NCBI GenBank assembly: GCA_963728145.1
Contig: CAVSJA010000006.1
Coordinates: forward strand, 744,001-808,000
Direction: 5' to 3'
Length of the DNA stretch: 64,000 bases
From: CAVSJA01 sp963728145
GTDB lineage: Bacteria; Bacteroidota; Bacteroidia; Chitinophagales; Chitinophagaceae
Part shown: in pieces, positions 1-8,030 of the stretch
Layout: every line of letters begins with the position of its first letter
Numbering within the stretch: the stretch's first letter is position 1
Notes under the pieces: model-generated
The model's database searches: none
What the model was told of the DNA's origin: nothing
Seen by the model: only the letters and a program-made list of their open reading frames with translations
Translations under genes and position numbers: made by a program

Positions 1-1
1 T

Positions 2-265
2 CATGGACTGATCGATGGTGGCTTCATAACAGTGCCAGACGCGCGTTTATATGGGAATACCGGCAAATGGTTTGCTGAAGGCTATGGAATTAAACCTGAT
101 TTTGAAATTTGGGATGATCCGAGTCAGTTAGTAAAAGGAAATGATCCGCAATTGATTAAGGCTGTTGATGAAGCCTTGAAGCTGGTACAGACAAAGCCAA
201 GAAAATTATATCCTCGTCCACCGTTTGAGGACCGAACGGTGACTGGAAGAAAGGATGCGTTTTAG
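2..265 (+). CDS. Tricorn-type S41 protease, C-terminal fragment
   Basis: Only the last 87 or so residues lie in the window; the reading frame is open from base 2 and ends at a TAG. The visible part reads GLIDGGFITVPDARLYG, then a GIKPDFEIWDDP stretch and a GNDPQLIKAVDEAL stretch. This matches the end of the tricorn-core/S41 serine protease domain, where IDGG-xTVP and EGxGxxPDxE-xDP followed by a DPQL helix are conserved. In Bacteroidota such proteins are usually exported, with a beta-propeller before the protease domain, and degrade peptides. The catalytic serine and the rest are upstream of the window. A perfect 24-nt hairpin starts 24 bp after the stop and may end transcription. The family call is from recognised motifs; the substrate is unknown. 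Confidence 0.75.
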   Translation, partial: HGLIDGGFITVPDARLYGNTGKWFAEGYGIKPDFEIWDDPSQLVKGNDPQLIKAVDEALKLVQTKPRKLYPRPPFEDRTVTGRKDAF

Positions 266-288
266 CCTATTTCCGAACGGCTCCTGAA

Positions 289-340
289 AAAGGTGAGTCA
301 CCCTTCTTTAAACTTTTTTAAAGAAGGGTGACTCACCTTT
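289..340. repeat. REP-like palindrome pair forming a perfect hairpin
   Basis: Two 24-nt arms (289-312 and 317-340) are perfectly complementary around a 4-nt loop. Each arm contains one GGTGA-N-TCACC core (292-302 and 327-337), 35 bp apart, the same spacing as in the two longer elements at 2.5 and 6.9 kb. It lies between the protease stop and the PHP protein start, where it could also act as a terminator. Confidence 0.8.
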
Positions 341-385
341 CTTGCTTCGGGTAGGTGACGCAGGCTATTTGCTGTAAATTTATTC

Positions 386-2446
386 ATGCTTCGTTTATTA
401 AGAAATTGCTTGCTATTCTTGACCTTCGGCCTCAATTTTTTGCAAGCGTTTAGCCAGAATAAAATGCTGGATTCCAAGCTTCATCATTTGAGGAAAGGTT
501 TCGTAAGGGAATGGTCGGAGTTTCCGGTTCTTGCAAAAGACAGTATTCTTATCGTCAAATTTAATTTGACAACCGTTCCGGGTGAAGCATGCATTTCAAT
601 AAGGCAATACGATGTTAACCAGAGCTGGGTTTTTACCCTGAATGGAACTAAACTCGGGGAATTAGAGCAGGATGAAAAGGATATGATCAGCTATTTTCAA
701 ATTCCTTCAGGTTCATTGAAGAAAGGAAATAATCAGCTCAAATTATCATCTTCGGTGCGAGGGGTGAATTCGGATGATATCCGGGTCGGTCAAATTGAAT
801 TTTATTCACAGTCGCTCAATAAAATACTTTCTGCAAACAGTCTTTCGGTTGAGATCAGGGATAAGAAAACCAAAAAATTACTTCCTTCAAAAATAACTAT
901 TGTCGATCTGAATGGTTCCTTAAGGCCTTTAGATATCAAAAGAAAAGATGATATAGCAGTAAGAACTGGAGTGATCTATACTTCCAAAGGAAAAGTATCA
1001 TTCAATTTACCTTCCGGAAATTATATTATCTATGCAAGCAGAGGATTTGAATACAGTGTTGATTCATTCCGTGTTCAACTAAAGTATGGAAGTAACCTCA
1101 ACAAAACTTTTTACATTAATCGAGAGGTGAACACGGGGGGTTGGATCAGCAGCGATCCGCATATTCATACCCTTGCATACTCCGGCCATGGAGATGCGAC
1201 GCTTTACGAACGACTAATTTCAATTGCCGGAGAAGGATTGGAATTTCCAGTATTTACAGAGCATAACCTTCCAGTAATCGTCATTCCACAATTGGAAGTA
1301 TTGAAATTGCAGTCGTATTTCACTCCCATTACCGGAAATGAAGTAACCACCAGGATCGGGCATTTTAATATTTTCCCTGTACAGGCGCGAGAGATTACAG
1401 CATACAATGCAGAAAATTGGAACGTACTCAATGATTATATCAGAAAGACAGAAGGAGTTAAAGTAGTTATCTTAAATCACGCGAGAGACATTCATCAGGG
1501 TTTTCGGCCCTTTGATCCTAAACAACATCTTTCCAGTGTAGGAATGGACCTTAGAAAATGGAAATTTCCAGCAAATGCGATGGAAGTATTGAATTCTGGA
1601 TCGCAACAAACAAATCAATTAGAATTGCATCGGGATTGGTTTGGAATGTTGAACAGGGGATATTCGCTTACTGCGGTTGGTTCCAGTGATTCGCATGACG
1701 TAAATCGATATCTGGTAGGACAAGCGAGAACTTATATTTCAAGTAGCAATGATGAAACTCCTGTAATAAATGTAGACGAGGTGATTGACAATTTCGTTTC
1801 AGGAAGAACACTGGTGAGTTTTGGATTATTCACTGAAATGAAGGTGAATAATAAATATGGGCACGGTGACCTGGTATCTTCTTCTAACAAACTCGTTGTT
1901 TCCATTCGCGTGCAAGGACCTTCATGGTTGAATGCCGATAAGATAAGTCTTTATGCAAATGGAATCAAGGTTAAGGAAGCTGTAATAAATAAAACAAATA
2001 AAGCTTTAAAGTGGTCTGGAGTTTGGGAGATTCCAAGGCCTAATCACGACATATATCTTGTTGCAATTGCTGAAGGACCTGTGATCAAGTTTCCCTTCTG
2101 GCAAATAGCAAAGCCTTTTCAGCATTCATCGTCAAACTGGAATCCGAAGGTAATTGGATCAACTGGAGTGATTCGAATTGATGCAGATGGCGATGGGGAA
2201 TTCAACGCGGCATATCATTATGCAAAAAGGCTTTGGGAGAATTCGGATGGGAATTTTGATGCTCTTTTCAAAACGCTTGGAAAGTATGATGAGGCGATAG
2301 CTATTCAAGTGGCAGCAGTCATTACAGAGGCGGGGTTTGATGTTACGAGCAGAGAGATTTCTGAGGCACTTAAAAAGGCAAATTCCAAGGTCAGAAAGGG
2401 ATTTCAAACTTTCATTCGGGATTTCAAAGCTTCGGAGCTTTTCTAA
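386..2446 (+). CDS. Secreted PHP-fold (CehA/McbA-type) metallohydrolase
   Basis: The 686-residue product starts with a hydrophobic signal peptide (about residues 1-23, ending at FSQ). Residues about 25-250 are beta-rich with no family I can name. From about 255 a PHP domain begins: SDPHIHTLAYSGHGD puts two metal-ligand histidines at 259 and 261, and TEHN follows at 291-294; later NHARD and GSSDSH supply further likely ligands. This is the signature of the CehA/McbA group, metal-dependent hydrolases of the PHP superfamily acting on phosphoester or carbamate-like bonds. The substrate cannot be read from sequence. The protein is probably periplasmic or exported. It stands alone, with REP-like palindromes on both sides: its stop at 2446 is only 6 bp before the next palindrome. 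Confidence 0.75.
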   Translation: MLRLLRNCLLFLTFGLNFLQAFSQNKMLDSKLHHLRKGFVREWSEFPVLAKDSILIVKFNLTTVPGEACISIRQYDVNQSWVFTLNGTKLGELEQDEKDMISYFQIPSGSLKKGNNQLKLSSSVRGVNSDDIRVGQIEFYSQSLNKILSANSLSVEIRDKKTKKLLPSKITIVDLNGSLRPLDIKRKDDIAVRTGVIYTSKGKVSFNLPSGNYIIYASRGFEYSVDSFRVQLKYGSNLNKTFYINREVNTGGWISSDPHIHTLAYSGHGDATLYERLISIAGEGLEFPVFTEHNLPVIVIPQLEVLKLQSYFTPITGNEVTTRIGHFNIFPVQAREITAYNAENWNVLNDYIRKTEGVKVVILNHARDIHQGFRPFDPKQHLSSVGMDLRKWKFPANAMEVLNSGSQQTNQLELHRDWFGMLNRGYSLTAVGSSDSHDVNRYLVGQARTYISSSNDETPVINVDEVIDNFVSGRTLVSFGLFTEMKVNNKYGHGDLVSSSNKLVVSIRVQGPSWLNADKISLYANGIKVKEAVINKTNKALKWSGVWEIPRPNHDIYLVAIAEGPVIKFPFWQIAKPFQHSSSNWNPKVIGSTGVIRIDADGDGEFNAAYHYAKRLWENSDGNFDALFKTLGKYDEAIAIQVAAVITEAGFDVTSREISEALKKANSKVRKGFQTFIRDFKASELF

Positions 2447-2451
2447 ACAAG

Positions 2452-2462
2452 GGTGACTCACC
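2452..2462. repeat. Single REP-like palindrome
   Basis: GGTGACTCACC just after the PHP gene stop. Its start is exactly 70 bp (twice 35) before the first palindrome of the element at 2494-2645, so it keeps the same phase. Confidence 0.65.
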
Positions 2463-2493
2463 TTTCTCGGGAACCCCTATGCGTAGGTTGCCC

Positions 2494-2645
2494 GCTTCCT
2501 TTTCAAGTCCCCAACGACAAAGGTGAGTCACCTTTGTTCAGTCTGGTCAAAAGAAGGGTGAGTCACCTTTGTCATGAGGTTTTCACCATCTGAGCGTGAG
2601 GTTTTTCTTTCGGTAAAACGTTTTTTCCTCATTTTTTCCTTCGTC
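2494..2645 (+). repeat. REP-pair element, copy 1, directly upstream of the RAYT
   Basis: In order it contains a TTCAAGTCCCCAA block, a 21-bp palindrome (2517-2537, core GGTGAGTCACC at 2522-2532), a second core at 2557-2567, and about 75 bp of conserved flank including CACCATCTGAGCGTGAG and the perfect palindrome AAAACGTTTT (2615-2624), ending near TTTTCCTT. The reverse complement of 6861-7013 aligns along its whole length with scattered substitutions. The transposase ATG follows 35 bp after its right end, so this copy is also the leader of the transposase gene. By analogy with REP/RAYT systems it is probably the substrate of that protein; this is inference. Confidence 0.8.
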
Positions 2646-2679
2646 CGGCATCGCAACTTTGTCTTCGCAATTAGTATCC

Positions 2680-3360
2680 ATGCCGACGCCATTAAAATAC
2701 AAAGCCCCTCTCCACGCAGATCATCACTATCACCTGATCTTTCGAAGCGTGGATGGCGTTCAACTTTTCCGAGAACCCTGCAATCATGTATTTTTCCTTC
2801 AACGATTTAGGCTTTACCTGGGTCCCGTGCTTTCCACCATTGCCTATTGTCTCCTGGAGAACCATGCACACTTTATCGTTAAAATCAAATCCATCGAAGC
2901 ACTTAAAAAGTCAATTGCCAAACTACCAGAAAAACGCAGAACAAAAATAATGGGCAGGTTCCTGGAAGCTGAAGATCCCGAAACCCTTGTCAATGCTATG
3001 ATCCTGAGACAAATCAACAGCTTCATGGTTTCCTATGCACTCAGCTATAATAAGTTTTATAACAGGAGAGGAGGATTATTTCATTCTCCATGCAGAAGAG
3101 TCGTTGTTAAAGACGAAGCGCACCTGAGAAATGGAATTGTCTATGTTCACGCGAATGCACAGAAACATCAAATCGTAACAGATTTCAAAACCTATCCGCA
3201 TAGTTCATATCACGAGATACTTGCAAACTTCAGCAGTTTGATCACGATAAAGCCAGTGCTTGAGTTTTTTGGAGGTAAAGAGCTATTCATAAAGACTCAT
3301 GACGAAATCGCCTTGTACTACTATACCACCGGATGGCAATTTGAATCGCCGCCGACTTGA
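2680..3360 (+). CDS. REP-associated tyrosine transposase (RAYT, IS200/Y1-like)
   Basis: A 226-residue HUH-type single-strand nuclease. NHAHF places the metal-binding His-X-His at 62-64 in the setting typical of Y1 transposases. GGLFHSPCRR (131-140) matches the conserved G-x-LF-x-x-x-x-[RK] block, and VYVHANA (154-160) matches the usual YIHxNP motif, making Tyr155 a candidate nucleophile. YPHSSY (172-177) corresponds to the YPWSSY motif of the Bacteroidota branch. I chose the ATG at 2680 over an in-frame TTG at 2659 because the conserved N-terminus (PLKYKAPLHADHHYHLIFR) begins there. It is not flanked by IS200 ends; instead REP-like palindromes lie upstream and elsewhere nearby, the classic arrangement for a domesticated RAYT that moves short REP elements rather than itself. 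Its stop is 2 bp from the convergent L,D-transpeptidase stop. Confidence 0.85.
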   Translation: MPTPLKYKAPLHADHHYHLIFRSVDGVQLFREPCNHVFFLQRFRLYLGPVLSTIAYCLLENHAHFIVKIKSIEALKKSIAKLPEKRRTKIMGRFLEAEDPETLVNAMILRQINSFMVSYALSYNKFYNRRGGLFHSPCRRVVVKDEAHLRNGIVYVHANAQKHQIVTDFKTYPHSSYHEILANFSSLITIKPVLEFFGGKELFIKTHDEIALYYYTTGWQFESPPT

Positions 3361-3362
3361 AA

Positions 3363-4964
3363 CTATTGACTCGTAAAGAGTCGCTCCGCCATTTTCTTAT
3401 CGTGACCATAGATATCTTCCCGGAAATTCAATTTTCCATTTCGGTCAACCCAGGAAGTGAAATAGCCAATGAATACCGGAATATCTTCTCTGATTGCAAC
3501 GAATCTCTCTTTTGTTGAGTTCATTGCTGTTTTGATTTTCTCAGAAGTCCAATTGGCATCATTTCGTAAAATCCATTCGGCAAGTTTACGCGGTTCTGCA
3601 AGGCGCACACATCCGTGACTGAACGCTCTCTTGCTTTCACCGAAAAGATCTTTGGCCGGCGTATCGTGTAAATAGATATTGTAGCTATTTGGGAAAAGAA
3701 ATTTCACTTGGCCCAGTGAATTTCCGGGTCCTGGCTTTTGTCGGACATTTCCGCCATTCCATTCCATCCGGTGTTTTGTAAGGTAATTTTTGTCTCTTTT
3801 GATAGCAGGAAGGATTTCATCCTTCATAATGCCAGGCGGAACATTCCAGTATGGTGCAAACACTACGTGTTTTAGAGTCCCAGTAAAAATTACAGTACTA
3901 TGAATTGCTTTCCCCACGACTACGTTCATACTCCATTGATAATTTCCTTTTTCATAAGCGTGTAACCGAAATTCAGGAATGTTTACGAGAATATAGTCTG
4001 TTTGCGGTTGTAGTGGAACCCATTTAATACGTTCCAGGTTCACTAGCATCTGGTCGATACGCGATTGGATCTTTCTTTTTAATTGATTCAAAACGGCAGT
4101 ATTAATAACTCCGCTGGTATCCATTCCATGTCTTGCCTGGTAACTGACGACGGCTGCCTTTAAGGCTGGAGTGAATAGCATGCTCGTGTCTGATTCTTTG
4201 ATATCGTCAATAAGAAACAGTTTTCTTTTTATATTAACCAGGTCGGGACTTGATTCCCCGACCGAATAGACTTTTTTAGAATTGTTTACCTGGATTAAAT
4301 CAAATTCTTCTTTTATGGAGTGATATTTTACCAACACATCACGCAGCAGGCTGTATTGCGGATTAACCGGTTCGTAACGCTGGGCATTTCTCCCTTTATT
4401 TGCCACTACTGAATCAAGCGCGGCCTCAATATCAACTCTTTTCCGGGGAATATACCATTCCAGTTCTTTTGCATTCAAACTATTTCTTCCCTGGTAAGCA
4501 CGATAAACATATCGGAAGAACTGTGCAGTAAGTACAAGCTCGAGGCGTTGAATAGTTGAGACTGGAAATTTGGTTATATCCAGGCTAGTGGTCGTATCAA
4601 TCATTGCCGAAAGCTGGGGACGATAAATTGCGCTATCACCAGAATAATTGATATAATCATCCTGGTATTTTACGAACCCAATTGCATAGTCAGCCAGTCC
4701 ATCCTCGTGGATCCATGCATACTCGTAATTTCTTTTGCGATAAAAATCACGCATGCGTCTGGCCAGGCTATCGTGAACGGTTTCTGCCTGAAAAAATTTC
4801 TCTACCGCAGCGCTATCAAGAAATAGTTCGCTAAATGAATTGTTTTTGTTGATAGATGTATCACGCACCGCGAGGGATCCTGAAGGACCTGATTCTCGTT
4901 GATTACAAAATGTAAATGCTAACGAGATGAATAGCAATCCGTATAAAAAATTTCTATTTTCCAT
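3363..4964 (-). CDS. L,D-transpeptidase of the YcbB/LdtD type
   Basis: 533 residues. The catalytic YkuD domain contains HDTP and then SHGCVRL, with His450 and nucleophile Cys452, the motif of enzymes that make 3-3 cross-links in peptidoglycan or attach proteins to it. Before it, at about 235-300, is a peptidoglycan-binding helical domain (FTPALKAAVVSYQARHGMDTSG). The N-terminal part matches the scaffold region of the large YcbB class rather than the small YkuD enzymes. The N-terminus is a signal sequence with Cys20 (LAFTFC), possibly a lipoprotein signal although the lipobox is poor. It acts in the periplasm. It appears monocistronic, convergent with the RAYT and divergent from the oxidoreductase. 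Confidence 0.85.
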   Translation of the reverse strand: MENRNFLYGLLFISLAFTFCNQRESGPSGSLAVRDTSINKNNSFSELFLDSAAVEKFFQAETVHDSLARRMRDFYRKRNYEYAWIHEDGLADYAIGFVKYQDDYINYSGDSAIYRPQLSAMIDTTTSLDITKFPVSTIQRLELVLTAQFFRYVYRAYQGRNSLNAKELEWYIPRKRVDIEAALDSVVANKGRNAQRYEPVNPQYSLLRDVLVKYHSIKEEFDLIQVNNSKKVYSVGESSPDLVNIKRKLFLIDDIKESDTSMLFTPALKAAVVSYQARHGMDTSGVINTAVLNQLKRKIQSRIDQMLVNLERIKWVPLQPQTDYILVNIPEFRLHAYEKGNYQWSMNVVVGKAIHSTVIFTGTLKHVVFAPYWNVPPGIMKDEILPAIKRDKNYLTKHRMEWNGGNVRQKPGPGNSLGQVKFLFPNSYNIYLHDTPAKDLFGESKRAFSHGCVRLAEPRKLAEWILRNDANWTSEKIKTAMNSTKERFVAIREDIPVFIGYFTSWVDRNGKLNFREDIYGHDKKMAERLFTSQ

Positions 4965-5106
4965 CTTTGATAAGGTTGATTGCAGGAACTAAAGTATTCA
5001 ATATTCAGTATATTAGAGATGAATTTAGATTTAAGTCCCGGAACCATTCAGGATGAGAATCCTTGATCCGAAAAAACCAATCTGTAAATCATTTCAATCG
5101 TTTGTT

Positions 5107-6612
5107 ATGCCTAAGAAATTCAATCGCCGCCAATTTATTAGTTCAGCCGCCACTGCCTCCCTTGCATTTACCATTTTGCCGAGAAATGTATTAGGTGGAC
5201 CTGGATATATTGCACCAAGTGATAAATTAGCTTTAGCTTATATCGGTTGTGGCACACAAGGCTTACGTGAAATGAGTGCCTTGTTAACTAATCCAAAAAT
5301 TCAAATCGTTTCCGTTTGCGATCCCAACAAAATGAGCACAAACTATATCGACTGGTCGCCCAATGGGATTCGTGATGGCATTCGCAAAACACTTGGCAAT
5401 CCGAATTGGGGTGAAGGAATCAATGGAATTCCTGGTGGTCGGGATATTGGCCAGGATTTTGTCGAAAGTTATTATACAAAAATGAATGGAGGCGCCCGGT
5501 ATAAGTGTCCATCTTATGCCGATTACAGGGAATTATTGGAGAAAGAAAAAAATTTCGATGCGGCAAAGATCATGACACCTGATCATCTTCATGCGCATGT
5601 TTCAATCGCTGCAATGAAAAAAGGAAAGCATGTGGTGATCCATAAGCCGATTGCCAATAGAATGCATGAAGCAAAATTGACAATAGAAACGGCACGAACA
5701 ACCGGTACCAGTACTCACCTGCTTGCATGGGCGAAGATCAATGGGAATGATGTAGCAAAGAAAATGATACAAGATGGTGCGATAGGAACATTAAAAGAAA
5801 TTCATAACTGGTCGAACAGGCCCGTATGGCCACAATGGACTGCAAACCCGGTCGACAAACCTCCCGTACCAGATGGATTCAATTGGGAGCTTTGGCTTGG
5901 ACCTGTTCCCGATCGTCCTTACCATCCTAATTATACTCATAACGTTTTTCGTGGTTGGTATGATTTCGGCGGCGGAAGCATTGCTGATATGGGACATTAT
6001 AGTTTATGGCCACTGTTTCTCAGCCTGGGTATTAAAACTCCGGCATTGAGTGCTGAAGCTTCGGGTACTACTACCAGTGAGATCGTTGGAAGCGTCTGTA
6101 GAAGGGTAGTTAATGATGTAGCATTTCCATATTCCTGTACTGTTCGCTTTAGATTTCCAAAGCAGGAAACACTTCCAGCTTTTGATCTTTATTGGTATGA
6201 TGGTGGAATTAGGCCAGAAACACCCGAGGAAGTGGCAACAGAGAATGGTCGTCTACCTGCAGAAGGAATGATGTTTGTCGGAGATAAAGGGAAGATCCTT
6301 GCCGGTTTCCGTTGCGAGAATCCTCAGTTATTACCAAAAGCAAAAATGGAATCTTATCTCGGAGGACAAAAACCCGCTGAAGAAAAAACAGATAGCGAAA
6401 ATGACCACTGGATTGATGCATTCAAAAATAAAACACAATCGCCTGGGAGCTTCCTGTACGCTGGACCGGTTACAGAAACTATTCTTCTCGGCGCGGTCGC
6501 ATTAAGAGCAGGCAGGCGTGTTGACTATGATTCGACGAATATGAAGATCACCAATATTCCCGAAGCAAATAAATACCTGGTGAGGGAGTACAGGAAGGGA
6601 TGGGAGTTGTAG
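5107..6612 (+). CDS. Tat-exported Gfo/Idh/MocA family oxidoreductase
   Basis: 501 residues from the ATG at 5107. This start gives MPKKFNRRQFISSAATASLAF, a twin-arginine signal; an ATG at 5053 would only add 18 residues before it. The Rossmann domain has IGCGTQG for the dinucleotide, and the family's EKP catalytic motif appears as HKPIA (so His replaces Glu). The C-terminal domain carries GGSIADMGHYSLWPL, equivalent to the conserved DxGxH element. Members of this periplasmic Bacteroidota group use NAD(P) to oxidise or epimerise sugars or inositols; some act as redox glycosidases. The true substrate is unknown. It is followed by an iterated-unit hairpin and has no operon partner here. Confidence 0.85.
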   Translation: MPKKFNRRQFISSAATASLAFTILPRNVLGGPGYIAPSDKLALAYIGCGTQGLREMSALLTNPKIQIVSVCDPNKMSTNYIDWSPNGIRDGIRKTLGNPNWGEGINGIPGGRDIGQDFVESYYTKMNGGARYKCPSYADYRELLEKEKNFDAAKIMTPDHLHAHVSIAAMKKGKHVVIHKPIANRMHEAKLTIETARTTGTSTHLLAWAKINGNDVAKKMIQDGAIGTLKEIHNWSNRPVWPQWTANPVDKPPVPDGFNWELWLGPVPDRPYHPNYTHNVFRGWYDFGGGSIADMGHYSLWPLFLSLGIKTPALSAEASGTTTSEIVGSVCRRVVNDVAFPYSCTVRFRFPKQETLPAFDLYWYDGGIRPETPEEVATENGRLPAEGMMFVGDKGKILAGFRCENPQLLPKAKMESYLGGQKPAEEKTDSENDHWIDAFKNKTQSPGSFLYAGPVTETILLGAVALRAGRRVDYDSTNMKITNIPEANKYLVREYRKGWEL

Positions 6613-6636
6613 GTTGATTGGTTAATTGGTTAACTG

Positions 6637-6686
6637 GGTTGACAGGGTTGACAAGCAACTAAACATCTTTGTCAACCCTGTCGACC
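6637..6686. repeat. Iterated-unit hairpin, GTTGACAGG family
   Basis: Left arm 6637-6654 and right arm 6669-6686 match with one substitution. The left arm and the sequence before it (from 6613) are a run of 8-9 bp units of the form GTTnAnnGG. It begins right after the oxidoreductase stop and may terminate its transcript. Related repeats are at 30789, 55436 and 62592. Confidence 0.65.
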
Positions 6687-6699
6687 TTTTCAACCTCAA

Positions 6700-6858
6700 T
6701 CACGGAACAGCAATCATCTGAATCGTAATCTTATTCCTGATCTTACCGGCGCCGTATTTATCCCAAAAAGATACTTCTACACGGATCTTGATAAAACTTT
6801 TGCGGTTAGTAGATTTCTTGAGCCAATGAGTAGGCTCTCTCTTCAAATTGGGACGCCA
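6700..6858 (-). pseudogene. Headless gene remnant (C-terminal 52 codons)
   Basis: On the minus strand an open frame without a start codon runs from 6858 to a TGA at 6700-6702. It reads WRPNLKREPTHWLKKSTNRK, then SFIKIRVEVSFWDKYGAGKI and RNKITIQMIAVP. The composition, with alternating strand-like hydrophobics and many charged residues, looks like a genuine protein C-terminus, but I do not recognise the family. The frame starts at the edge of the inverted REP-pair element (6861-7013), which suggests that insertion of the element or a linked deletion removed the rest of the gene. A chance open frame of this length is possible, so confidence is limited. Confidence 0.35.
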
Positions 6859-6860
6859 AC

Positions 6861-7013
6861 AGAAGGAAAAAAATGAGGAAAAAACGTTTTACCGTAAGAA
6901 TAATCTCACGCTCAGATGGTGAAAACACGACAAAGGTGAGTCACCCTTCTTTTGACGAAACTAAACAAAGGTGACTCACCTTTGTCTTTGGGGACTTGAA
7001 AAAGAGGAGCAGA
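6861..7013 (-). repeat. REP-pair element, copy 2 (inverted)
   Basis: Reverse-complement copy of the element at 2494-2645, including the AAAACGTTTT palindrome (6881-6890), the CTCACGCTCAGATGGTG block, two cores (6935-6945 and 6970-6980, again 35 bp apart) and the TTGGGGACTTGAA block. The second palindrome extends to 21 bp (6965-6985). No transposase gene is attached, so this is a non-autonomous copy. Confidence 0.8.
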
Positions 7014-7132
7014 AAGTCTATTTAACTGAAATGCCCGTCACCTAAAAAGGGTATTTTTCAAAAAGGTGAATTCACGGATTTCTAGGATACGGCTTGCAGA
7101 TAGAAAATTATAGCTTTAGTAAAATTATCGTT

Positions 7133-7939
7133 ATGTACACCCGACAGCTGTTTATGTTGGTTGCTATTTTGCTCGTTATTGGTCCTGTTGCAGGCCAAAA
7201 TGTTGGAATAGGAATTCCGTCCCCGGAAGCCAGATTACATGTCGCCCAGGGAAAATCTGGCGCATCGCCTCACTTATTTACCAGACTGGCTGTTGAAAGC
7301 GCCGAACATACTTATATAAATCTCTTGAGCCCTACTACACTAGAGACTGCTGTACTGTTTGGACATCCGAATCATGCAGCCAGCGGAGGGATAGTGTATA
7401 ACAATACGAATACACTAAACGGCTTTCAATTTCGTACGGGTGGAAATATCACAAGAATGATAATTACCAGTGTGGGACAGGTAGGAATAAACAATTCTTT
7501 TCCTCAGGCTACACTTGATGTTGCCGGTACTTTCCGGGCCAGTTCGTTGTCGCTGAGTGTTGGAGGTAACGACGGAGATTTTCTTGTCAAGCAGGACGTA
7601 AGTGGTCAGGTAACGCATCGGAAATCCCATGTCGGATTAGGATTAAACTATATCATTTGCATAGAAGGAGTGTTCCCTAATTCAAATCCGCCAGCAACAA
7701 CTGGTAACCCTTATCTCGGAGAAATAAGATTGTTTGCTGGCCAGTATGCGCCTGCCGGTTGGGCATTTTGTCACGGACAATTGTTGCCCATAGTTAACAA
7801 CCAAGCCTTATTTGCAATACTGGGCACAACTTTCGGCGGAAATGGTCAAAACAATTTTGCTTTACCTGACCTTCGAGGTGCAGTTCCTGTGGGTGCGCTA
7901 AATGGTGGCCAATGGGCATATGGCGAAAGATCGCAGTAG
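7133..7939 (+). CDS. Secreted protein with phage tail-collar domain
   Basis: 268 residues from the ATG at 7133, chosen because it gives a clean signal peptide (MYTRQLFMLVAILLVIGPVAGQ); the frame is open further upstream from a TTG. Residues about 25-185 resemble the beta-rich repeats of Bacteroidota tail-fibre-like proteins (NVGIGIPSPEARLHV, QVGINNSFPQATLDV). Residues about 200-260 are a tail-collar domain: GEIRLFAGQYAPAGWAFCHG, then LFAILGTTFGGNGQNNFALPDLRG, and the protein ends in a WAYGERSQ tail. Such MdpB-like proteins occur singly in Bacteroidota genomes outside prophages and are probably surface or adhesive proteins. There are no phage genes nearby. The stop codon lies at the start of a hairpin shared with the convergent gene. 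Confidence 0.8.
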   Translation: MYTRQLFMLVAILLVIGPVAGQNVGIGIPSPEARLHVAQGKSGASPHLFTRLAVESAEHTYINLLSPTTLETAVLFGHPNHAASGGIVYNNTNTLNGFQFRTGGNITRMIITSVGQVGINNSFPQATLDVAGTFRASSLSLSVGGNDGDFLVKQDVSGQVTHRKSHVGLGLNYIICIEGVFPNSNPPATTGNPYLGEIRLFAGQYAPAGWAFCHGQLLPIVNNQALFAILGTTFGGNGQNNFALPDLRGAVPVGALNGGQWAYGERSQ

Positions 7940-8030
7940 AACAGAAGAACAAGGGATAAGGAATGATGAATTATGATCGGACTAGGCCCCGATTTATATT
8001 CATCATTCCCTGTTCCTTGTTCTTCTGTTC
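7939..8030. terminator. Bidirectional iterated-unit hairpin between convergent genes
   Basis: Arms 7939-7971 and 7998-8030 (33 nt each) pair with only three differences, all compatible with G-U pairs in RNA. The stem is made of similar short units (GAACAGAAG, AACAAGG, AATGATGAAT). It touches the stop codons of both convergent genes, so it probably stops transcription from both sides. Confidence 0.6.

Noticed and set aside
7133..7939. Tail-collar protein as evidence of a prophage
   Set aside because: No other phage gene, integrase or attachment site is near; it has a signal peptide, and such proteins are common singly in Bacteroidota.
7890..7939. Possible truncation of the tail-collar protein
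   Set aside because: The ending with a WxYGER-type tail fits other family members as I know them, so no frameshift needs to be assumed.
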